A DNA stretch of 64,000 nucleotides from Planctomycetota bacterium. Its GTDB lineage: Bacteria; Planctomycetota; J058; J103. Positions 27,859 through 36,132 of this stretch are shown in pieces (position 1 is the first letter of the stretch; the number at the start of each line of letters is the position of its first letter). The position numbers and the translations under genes are program-made. Location: contig BPJM01000001.1 in the NCBI GenBank assembly GCA_026004615.1, positions 377,482-441,481 of the forward strand. Reading direction: 5' to 3'. A model generated the notes under the pieces. It saw only the letters and a program-made list of their open reading frames with translations. It ran no database searches and was not told the origin of the DNA.

Positions 27859-29607
27859 ATGGAGAACGTCGAACTCGCCGCAGCCCTGGACGAGGTGGCG
27901 GACCTGCTCGAGATCCAGGGCGCCAATCCGTTCCGCGTCCGCGCCTACCGCAACGCCGCCCGGTTCGTGCGCGGCTACTCGACCCCGCTGCGCAAGCTGG
28001 TGGCCGAGGGCAGGGACCTCACCGAGCTGCCGACCATCGGCGCGGACATGGCGAAGTACCTCGCCGAGCTGTGCCAGACCGGCAAGCTCGCGGTGCTGGA
28101 GCAACTGCGCTCCCAGGTGCCGCCGGGCCTGGTGGAGATCACCCAGCTGCCCGGGGTCGGGCCCAAGCGCGCCCAGGCGCTGTGGAAGGAGCTGCAGATC
28201 ACCGATCTGGAGCAGCTGCGGCAGGCCGCGCTCGCCGGGCGGGTGGCCGCGCTCCGGGGCTTCGGCGACAAGACGCAGCAGAAGATCCTGCAGGCGATCG
28301 AGCGGCGCGCCGGCCAGCAGAAGCGGTTCCTGCTGGCGGACGCCGACCAGATCGCCGCCGCCCTGCGCGAGCACATGGCGCAGGCCCCGGGCGTGGATCG
28401 GCTCGAGATGGCGGGCAGCTGGCGCCGGCGCAAGGAGACGGTGGGCGACCTGGACCTGCTCGTGACCGCCGCCGAGCCCGGCCCGGTCATGGACCACTTC
28501 ACCCGCTGGCCGAGCGTGGCCGAGGTGGTGCAGAAGGGCACCACCCGCACCACGGTGCGCCTGCGCTCGGGCATGCAGGTCGACCTGCGGGTGGTCGAGC
28601 CGGCGGCGTTCGGCGCGGCGCTCTGCTACTTCACCGGTTCCAAGGAACACAACATCCGGATGCGCCAGCGGGCCCTGGAGCGCGGGTTGCGCATCTCGGA
28701 GTATGGCGTCTTCGAGCTGCTCGAGGGCGAGGGCGGCGAGCGGCGCGAAGGCAGGCGCGTGGCCGGCGCCACCGAACAAGAGGTCTACGCCGCGGTCGGC
28801 CTGCCGTGGATCCCCCCCGAGCTGCGCGAGGACCGCGGCGAGCTGGAGGCGGCGGAGCGGGGCGAGCTGCCGGCGCTGGTGGAGCTCGGCGACATCCGGG
28901 GCGATCTGCAGATGCACACCCGGTGGTCGGACGGCAAGAACACCCTCGCCGAGATGGTCGCCGCCTGCCTCGCGCGCGGCTACGCCTACATGGCCGTCAC
29001 CGATCACAGCCCCTCGCTCGCCATGACCGGCGGGCTCGATCCGGCCAAGCTGCGGCGGCAGTGGCAGGAGATCGAGCGGGTCGCCGCGGACTACCCGAAG
29101 ATCCGCATCCTCAAGAGCATGGAGATCGACATCCGCCGGGACGGCTCGCTCGACCTCGCGGACGAACTCCTGGAGCAGCTCGACGTGGTGCTGGTCTCGA
29201 TCCACTCCTACCTCGAGCTCGGGATGGCGGAGCAGACCCGGCGCGTGCTCAAGGCGCTGGAGCACCCGCGGGTGCACATCCTGGCCCATCCGACCGGGCG
29301 GCGGCTCGGCCAGCGCGAGCCGATGCAACTCGACATGGACGAGGTGTTGCACTGCGCCAGGGAGCACGGCGTGGCGGTCGAGGCCAACGCCCAGCCCGAG
29401 CGGCTCGACCTCAACGACGTGCATCTGTTCCGGGCGCGCGAACTCGGCGTCAAGGTGGTCATCAGCACCGATGCCCACTCGACCGCGGACCTGGACCTCA
29501 TGCGCTACGGGGTCGCGCAGGCGCGCCGCGCCTGGCTCACCCCGAAGCACGTGCTCAACACCCTGCCGCCGGGCCGGTTCCTCCAGGCCTTGCGGCGCCG
29601 GCGCTGA
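27859..29607 (+). CDS. polX: Family X DNA polymerase with PHP domain (PolX)
   Basis: This 582-residue cytoplasmic DNA-repair polymerase starts with a helix-hairpin-helix region (ELAAALDEVADLLEIQGANP, then TIGADMAKYLAEL and LPGVGPKRAQALW). The nucleotidyltransferase palm has AGSWRRRKETVGDLDLLV, with the catalytic D-x-D. Its C-terminal PHP domain has the metal ligands in DLQMHTRWSDGKN, VTDHSPSLAM, EANAQPERLDL and STDAHST. Bacterial PolX enzymes of this layout fill short gaps and have 3'-5' exonuclease activity from the PHP domain. The start, ATG 27859, is 12 bp after the stress protein stop. Confidence 0.95.
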   Translation: MENVELAAALDEVADLLEIQGANPFRVRAYRNAARFVRGYSTPLRKLVAEGRDLTELPTIGADMAKYLAELCQTGKLAVLEQLRSQVPPGLVEITQLPGVGPKRAQALWKELQITDLEQLRQAALAGRVAALRGFGDKTQQKILQAIERRAGQQKRFLLADADQIAAALREHMAQAPGVDRLEMAGSWRRRKETVGDLDLLVTAAEPGPVMDHFTRWPSVAEVVQKGTTRTTVRLRSGMQVDLRVVEPAAFGAALCYFTGSKEHNIRMRQRALERGLRISEYGVFELLEGEGGERREGRRVAGATEQEVYAAVGLPWIPPELREDRGELEAAERGELPALVELGDIRGDLQMHTRWSDGKNTLAEMVAACLARGYAYMAVTDHSPSLAMTGGLDPAKLRRQWQEIERVAADYPKIRILKSMEIDIRRDGSLDLADELLEQLDVVLVSIHSYLELGMAEQTRRVLKALEHPRVHILAHPTGRRLGQREPMQLDMDEVLHCAREHGVAVEANAQPERLDLNDVHLFRARELGVKVVISTDAHSTADLDLMRYGVAQARRAWLTPKHVLNTLPPGRFLQALRRRR

Positions 29608-29722
29608 GCGCCGCGGCGCCCCGCCTGGCGCACCGCGCCCGCAGCCGGCTTGACGCAGCGGCATCACCGCCCCACGATGCCGGCGTTGTCGAGGGGAGCC
29701 CTGTCCGATGAGGAGGCATGGT

Positions 29723-30322
29723 ATGCTCACGCACATCCGCTGGGTAGCCGCTGCGACCGCGCTCACGGCCGCCGCCATCGTCCTCGGCGCCTGCACCGGC
29801 GGTGCTGCCGAGCCACAGCACGCCCACCAGCCGCAAGCCGGCGGCGGCTTCGCCGGCATCACCCGCGCCATCGCCGTGCTCCACCCGACCGCAGGCCACA
29901 CCGCGCACGGCGTGGTGCGGTTCGTCGAGGAGCAGGGCAAGGTGAGGGTCCAGGCGCGGATCGAGGGGCTCGCGCCCCACGGCACCCACGGCTTCCACAT
30001 CCACGAGTACGGCGACTGCAGTGCGCCGGACGGCACCAGCGCCGGCGGTCACTACAACCCCGAGGGGCATCCCCACGCCGGACCGCAGGCCTTTCCGCGG
30101 CACGCCGGCGACCTGGGCAACGTGGTGGCGGACGAGCACGGGGTGGCGACGCTGGAGCTGGTGCTCGACAACATCACGATCGCCGGCGCCAAGAACCCCA
30201 TCCTGGGCCGCGGCATGATCGTGCACGCGCAGGCCGACGACCTCAAGAGCCAGCCGACCGGGGCGGCGGGCGCGCGGATCGCCTGCGGGGTGATCGGCAT
30301 CGCGAACCCCGGAGAGCGGTAG
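29723..30322 (+). CDS. sodC: Periplasmic Cu/Zn superoxide dismutase, lipoprotein-like
   Basis: This 199-residue exported enzyme dismutates superoxide outside the cytoplasm. The signal has a lipobox-like VLGAC at about residue 24, so it is probably a lipoprotein. Metal ligands are visible: HGFHIHEYGDC (copper His residues and the disulphide Cys), GGHYNPEGHPHAG, RHAGDLGN (zinc) and GMIVHAQADD. The second disulphide Cys is in RIACGVIGIANP. I chose ATG 29723, which follows GAGGAGG at good spacing, over ATG 29708. It is preceded by 115 bp with no clear promoter. Confidence 0.94.
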   Translation: MLTHIRWVAAATALTAAAIVLGACTGGAAEPQHAHQPQAGGGFAGITRAIAVLHPTAGHTAHGVVRFVEEQGKVRVQARIEGLAPHGTHGFHIHEYGDCSAPDGTSAGGHYNPEGHPHAGPQAFPRHAGDLGNVVADEHGVATLELVLDNITIAGAKNPILGRGMIVHAQADDLKSQPTGAAGARIACGVIGIANPGER

Positions 30323-30389
30323 CGCCGGCGGCGCCCGCCGCCCGTGCGTCCTGCGGCCCCGGCGGCTCGCCTCGAGCCCGCCGCCGCGC

Positions 30390-30914
30390 TCAGCCCTCGC
30401 CCACGAGCGCCGCGATGAGCGTGCGGCAGAACGCGGGGAGATCGCCGGGGTGGCGGGAGGTGATGACGTTGCCGTCGCGCACCACCTCGCGGTCGACGTA
30501 CTCCGCGCCCGCGTTCTTCAGGTCATCGCGGATCGCGAAGTAGCCGGTCATGGTGCGGCCCTTGCAGATGCCGGCCGAGATGAGCACCCAGCCCGCATGG
30601 CAGATGGCCGCGATGGGCTTGCGGGCCTGGTCCATCTCGCGCACCAGCCGCAGCACCTCCTCGTAGCGCCGCAGGTGGTCCGGCGCGTAGCCACCCGGCA
30701 CCACCAGCGCGTCGAACTCGGCGGCGCGCGCCTCGGCGGGCGCCAGATCGCGCCGCGGCGATGGCATGCCGTGCTTGGAGGGATGGGTCTGCTGCCGCGA
30801 GATGACCCGTACCTCCGCCCCTTCCTCTTGCAGGCGGAGGTAGGGATACCAGAACTCCCGCTCCTCGTAGAGATCGTCCACCAGGATGGCGATCCGCTTG
30901 CCCTGGAGCTTCAT
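30390..30914 (-). CDS. DJ-1/PfpI family protein
   Basis: This 174-residue cytoplasmic protein has the alpha/beta flavodoxin-like fold. The start RIAILVDDLYEEREFWYP has the conserved Glu that pairs with the nucleophile, and the nucleophile elbow is AAICHAGWVLISAG. VVPGGYAPDHLRRYEEVLR and the C-terminal ITSRHPGDLPAFCRTLI are also typical. The family includes proteases, glyoxalases and deglycase-like stress proteins, and sequence alone does not choose between them. Position near the superoxide dismutase suggests a stress role. ATG 30914 is the start; the phosphoribosyltransferase gene lies 50 bp upstream in the same direction. Confidence 0.88.
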   Translation of the reverse strand: MKLQGKRIAILVDDLYEEREFWYPYLRLQEEGAEVRVISRQQTHPSKHGMPSPRRDLAPAEARAAEFDALVVPGGYAPDHLRRYEEVLRLVREMDQARKPIAAICHAGWVLISAGICKGRTMTGYFAIRDDLKNAGAEYVDREVVRDGNVITSRHPGDLPAFCRTLIAALVGEG

Positions 30915-30964
30915 GGCCCTGTCCTCCCCCGTTCCGTCTTCGCTCGCCGCTCGCCGGCTCGCGC

Positions 30965-32320
30965 TCAGACCACCCGTGCCCGCACCTCCTCCAGGTGCTG
31001 CTCGAGCGCCGCGCTCAGCGCGACCGGATAGGGCGGCTCGGCCGGCTCGAGCGCGCGCACGCGCTCGGGCAGCGCCTGGAGCTCGCGGCGGGCGCGCGCG
31101 CGCGCCGCCTCCAGGTCCTCGCGCCCGGCCTCGAGCACCCGGCCCCCCTCCATCACCTTGTGCAACAGCGGCCGGCCGGGCAGTCGCTCCTCGGCGCGTG
31201 CGATCACATCCCCGAGCGCGCGGCCGCCCTCCTCGCGCCGGAACACCTGCTTGCGGCCGGGCAGGATGCGCTTGCCCGGCGCCGTCTTGAGCCGGCCTCG
31301 CCCGGCGTACTGGGTCAGCTTGTAGGCCATGTCGAACGCCGGGGCGTCCTCGGCCACCGCGAGCCGGCTGCCCACTCCGAAACCGTCGATCGGCGCGCCC
31401 GCCTCGAGCAGGCGCGCGATCTCGTACTCATCGAGCCCGCCGCTGGCGAAGATCTGCAGGTGCCGCAGCCCCGCCGCATCGAGCATCTGCCGGGCCCGGC
31501 GGGCCAGCGCGCCGAGATCGCCCGAATCGAGCCGGATGCCGCGTACCCGCGCCCCCGGGCCGAGCTCCCGCACCAGCGCGATCACGCGCTCGACGCCCCG
31601 CAGGGTATCGTAGGTGTCGACGAGCAGCACGGCGTCGGGGTACAGGCGCACGAAGGCGCGCAACGCCTCGCGTTCGTCCTCGTGGGCCTGGATGTAGCTG
31701 TGCCCCATGGTGCCGGTGACCGGCACCCCGTACACCCACCCCGCGAGCAGGTTGCTGCTCGCCGCCAGCCCCGCCACATGGAAGGCCCGCGCCCCCTTGA
31801 GGCCGGCGTCCGCCCCGTGCATGCGCCGCAGCCCGAAGTCCACCACCGGCCGGCCGCGCGCCGCCTCCACCAGCCGCGCCGCCTTGGAGGCGAGCGCGCT
31901 CTGCAGGTGCACCTGGTTCATGATGAGGGTCTCGACCAGCTGCGCCTCGGCGAGCGGCGCCTCCACCTCCAGGAGCGGTTCCTCGGCGAACACCGGCGTG
32001 CCCTCGAGCACCGCGTACACATCGCCGGAGAAGCGAAAGCCGCGCAACCAGTCCAGGAATCGCTCCGAGAACCGCTCCAGGCTCCCGAGATACGCGATCG
32101 CCCCCTCGCTGAAGCGCAGCTCTTCCAGCAGCGGCAGCACCGCCTGCGTCCCGCATGCCAGCACGTAGTTGCGCGTCCGGGGCAGCGCGCGCACGTGCAG
32201 GCTGAACACCGCGCGCTCGGTCATGCCCTCTTCGAGGTAGGCCTGCGCCATCGTGAGCTGGTACAGATCGGTCAACAGCGCCAGGTTGTGCTCGCCGACC
32301 CACGGCGCGCGCTCCGCCAT
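30965..32320 (-). CDS. pncB: Nicotinate phosphoribosyltransferase
   Basis: This 451-residue cytoplasmic enzyme makes nicotinate mononucleotide from nicotinate and PRPP, entering NAD salvage. The family start NLALLTDLYQLTMAQAYLEEG is clear, followed by DFGLRRMHGADAGLKGARAF, PVTGTMGHSYIQAHEDEREAL, VDTYDTLRGVERVI and GIRLDSGDLGALARRARQ, with the phosphate and ribose contacts in the GTMGHS and LDSGDL segments. Length fits the shorter, actinobacterial/archaeal-like branch. ATG 32320 follows GGGGAGGGCGGC. It is divergent from citrate synthase. Confidence 0.93.
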   Translation of the reverse strand: MAERAPWVGEHNLALLTDLYQLTMAQAYLEEGMTERAVFSLHVRALPRTRNYVLACGTQAVLPLLEELRFSEGAIAYLGSLERFSERFLDWLRGFRFSGDVYAVLEGTPVFAEEPLLEVEAPLAEAQLVETLIMNQVHLQSALASKAARLVEAARGRPVVDFGLRRMHGADAGLKGARAFHVAGLAASSNLLAGWVYGVPVTGTMGHSYIQAHEDEREALRAFVRLYPDAVLLVDTYDTLRGVERVIALVRELGPGARVRGIRLDSGDLGALARRARQMLDAAGLRHLQIFASGGLDEYEIARLLEAGAPIDGFGVGSRLAVAEDAPAFDMAYKLTQYAGRGRLKTAPGKRILPGRKQVFRREEGGRALGDVIARAEERLPGRPLLHKVMEGGRVLEAGREDLEAARARARRELQALPERVRALEPAEPPYPVALSAALEQHLEEVRARVV

Positions 32321-32430
32321 GCCGCCCTCCCCTGCCGCCGCCCCGCTGGCCCACAACCGCCCGCGGCTCTGCGTGGCGGCTCGCCGCGTGCCGCTTCAGG
32401 GTACCGGCCCGGCCGCACGCAGCACAAGGT

Positions 32431-32460
32431 TTGCACCGCCCGGGGCCGGCCGGTTAGCAT
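32431..32460 (+). promoter_or_regulatory. Possible sigma70-type promoter for citrate synthase
   Basis: TTGCAC (32431-32436) and TAGCAT (32455-32460) are separated by 18 bp, about 100 bp before the citrate synthase ATG. Four of six bases match in each box. It is the best candidate in this divergent region, but weak. Confidence 0.3.
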
Positions 32461-32561
32461 GCAGCCGATCCGGGCCGGCGGTGCTGGTTCCCCCGCGGTG
32501 GGACGGAGCCGCGCCGTACCCCGTGGCCCGCGTTCCCCACAGGCGGACCAGGAGAGCCTCC

Positions 32562-33837
<1,276 letters not shown>

Positions 33838-33854
33838 GCCGGCGGACGGCGCGC

Positions 33855-33869
33855 GGGGCGGCGCGCCCC
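33855..33869. terminator. GC hairpin between convergent citrate synthase and glycosyltransferase genes
   Basis: GGGGC-GGCGC-GCCCC, a 5-bp stem, sits in the 32-bp gap between two convergent stop codons. No T-run follows. It could stop both transcripts but is short. Confidence 0.3.
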
Positions 33870-36113
33870 TCAGCCCTCCGGGGGCAGGCGCCCCGGCTCG
33901 CGCGTGGGCTCCTCGCGGGCGGCTGGACCACCCGCCCCCCGGTAGTAGCGCCGGTACAGGCGGGCGGCATCCGGCCGGCCGCACAGCCGGCGCACGAGGT
34001 AGCCCGCCACCAGCCGCACGATCAGGATCGTGCGGCCCAGGCTGCCGAGCCGCCAGCGGCGGGCGGACACCAGGCTGTGGCCGAACAGGAACACCGTGCG
34101 GCCGAGCCGCCGCAGCCTGAGGCTCAGCTCCACGTCCTCCATGAGCGGCAGCGCCGGATACACCCGGCGCGCCAGCACCGGCTCGCGCCGGAAGAACTGT
34201 ACCTGGTCGCCGAACGCCAGGCCCAGGTAGGCCGCGCGCAAGTCGTTGGCGAGCTCCAGCGCCCGCAGCCTGCAGCCCCGTAGATCGAACCGGGCGCCCA
34301 GCGCGCCGCCCACCACGTCCGGGTTGCGGCCCAGCAGCTGGAGCGCACGCTCCAGCTCCCCCGGCGCGAGCAGCGCATCGGCATGCACGATCGCCACCAC
34401 GTCGCCCTGCGCGCGCTCCAGCCCCGCCGCGATCTGGCCGCCGCGGCCGCCGCCCCGCTCGGGCGGCAGATCGTGCACCAGCACCGCCGCGCCCGCCGCC
34501 CGTGCCCGCTCGGCGGTGCGGTCGCGCGAGCCGCCATCCACCACGATCGCCTCGCACACCGCCCGCTCGGCCAGCACCGCCCGCACGCAGGCACCGATGC
34601 GTTCCTCCTCGTCACGCGCCGGGATGACGGCGCTCACGGTGCGCGGGGGCGGCCACGGCGCGCCCGCGCGCGCGCGGCAGGCGAGCAGCCACCCCTCGCG
34701 CCCCAGCAGCAGCGCCGGCACGGCCCACACCGCCGCGTGCGCCCAGCCCGGCAGGGTGAAGGTGCCGGTGGCGAGCAGGCTCGCGTTCGCCGTGAACACG
34801 AACGCGACGCTCGCCGAGGCTGCCAGCCAGCTCGGCACCGGTCGCACCGCGACGAACACCAGCACCCAGCTCAGGTACCAGAAGTGCACGGTCGGCAACA
34901 GCCACAGCGTAGCCCCGAGCGCGAACAGACACCCCGCGATCGGATCCCCCGCCACGGGGCTGCGCGCGCGCGCGGGGTGCAGCCGCCACACCCCCCAGCC
35001 CCAGACCGGCAGCCACAAGAGCTGGCACAGCCGGCTCGCCGGCTCGATGCCCCCGAGCGCCGCCCGCAACAGCCCGTGCACCGGTCCGTTGAAGGCGAGC
35101 TGGCCGCCGAACACCAGCAGGCTGCGGAAGACCGCCCCCCCGTCGTGCGCCACCGCCAGCGCCAGCGGGCCGAGCGCCGCGAGCAGTGCGATCCAGGCCC
35201 AGCGCAGATTGTCGCGCCGCACCAGCAGCGGCAGGCACACCGCCGCCACGTACTTGACCTGCACCGCGAGCCCAGCCCAGAGCCACATCCAGCCCCAGCG
35301 CCGCCGCTCGTAGGCGAGCAGCGCGCCGGCGAGCGCCGCCGCCTGCGCGGCGTCCAGGTGGCCCTCGCCGGCAAAGGCATACAGCACCACCGGGTTGAGC
35401 GCGTACAGCAGCGCCCAGCGCGCGGGCAGCCGCCGCGCCCGCAGCAGCGCGAGCACGCACCCCAGCGCCACCAGGTCGAACGCCGTGATCGCGAGCTTGA
35501 CCGCCAGCGGGTGGTACCACAGCGCCCCCACCGCGGCGAACAGCGCGTGGACCAGCGGCGGGTAGATCGCCGTCTTCTCCGGGTGGTTGATCCCCGCCCA
35601 CCAGGGATCGCGCTCTGTGCCCCGCAAGGCGGTGGCCGGATCGTCCGCTGCGCCCGGGCCGCCGCCAGCGGCGGCGGCAGAGGCGGGCCGCGGCGCGTGC
35701 ACGTAGGGACTGAGCCCGGCGGCGAACAACCGCCCCTCCCACAGGTAGCGGTGCACGTCGTCGGAGTGCGGATGCGGCAGCACCAGCAGCCGGCAGCCCA
35801 GCGCCAGCCCCAGCACCAGCGCCGCTTCCGCGCGCGGCGCGAGCCGGCGCGGCACGAGCAACACCGCCGCCAGGCAGAGGGCCCACTGCGCCCAGAACAG
35901 CAGCATGAAGCGGCCGGCGGGCAGTTCCCAGTCCAGCCCGAGCCAGCCCAGCGGCCGGAGCGCCCCCTCGCCGATCGGGCCGCTGCGACCGCCCGCCCAG
36001 GCCAGCCCCGCCGCCGCCACCAGCAGCAGCGCAAACCCGGCCCAGCCGCGCGCGCCCTCGCGGCCGCCCGCGCGCGGCTCCGCTTCGCTCCCTGGCCCGG
36101 GCTGCCGCGGCAT
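33870..36113 (-). CDS. Fused GT-C membrane glycosyltransferase and GT2 glycosyltransferase
   Basis: This single open frame encodes about 747 residues. The first 480 are a polytopic GT-C-type transferase: a luminal-loop Asp pair in PHPHSDDVHRYLWEGR, then WWAGINHPEKTAIYPPLVHA and many helices, similar to polyprenyl-phosphate mannosyl- or glucosyltransferases. The last 260 are a soluble GT2 domain: AVIPARDEEERIGACV, VVDGGSRDRTAERA, VVAIVHADALL (the D-x-D equivalent) and LMEDVELSLRLRRLG. GT2 proteins of this subtype (TIGR04283-like) are usually separate. The start is ATG 36113, 19 bp after the antiporter stop, so both are in one operon. Likely role: envelope glycan or glycolipid synthesis. Confidence 0.8.
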   Translation of the reverse strand: MPRQPGPGSEAEPRAGGREGARGWAGFALLLVAAAGLAWAGGRSGPIGEGALRPLGWLGLDWELPAGRFMLLFWAQWALCLAAVLLVPRRLAPRAEAALVLGLALGCRLLVLPHPHSDDVHRYLWEGRLFAAGLSPYVHAPRPASAAAAGGGPGAADDPATALRGTERDPWWAGINHPEKTAIYPPLVHALFAAVGALWYHPLAVKLAITAFDLVALGCVLALLRARRLPARWALLYALNPVVLYAFAGEGHLDAAQAAALAGALLAYERRRWGWMWLWAGLAVQVKYVAAVCLPLLVRRDNLRWAWIALLAALGPLALAVAHDGGAVFRSLLVFGGQLAFNGPVHGLLRAALGGIEPASRLCQLLWLPVWGWGVWRLHPARARSPVAGDPIAGCLFALGATLWLLPTVHFWYLSWVLVFVAVRPVPSWLAASASVAFVFTANASLLATGTFTLPGWAHAAVWAVPALLLGREGWLLACRARAGAPWPPPRTVSAVIPARDEEERIGACVRAVLAERAVCEAIVVDGGSRDRTAERARAAGAAVLVHDLPPERGGGRGGQIAAGLERAQGDVVAIVHADALLAPGELERALQLLGRNPDVVGGALGARFDLRGCRLRALELANDLRAAYLGLAFGDQVQFFRREPVLARRVYPALPLMEDVELSLRLRRLGRTVFLFGHSLVSARRWRLGSLGRTILIVRLVAGYLVRRLCGRPDAARLYRRYYRGAGGPAAREEPTREPGRLPPEG

Positions 36114-36132
36114 GGCGGCGTCCCGGCGCGCC

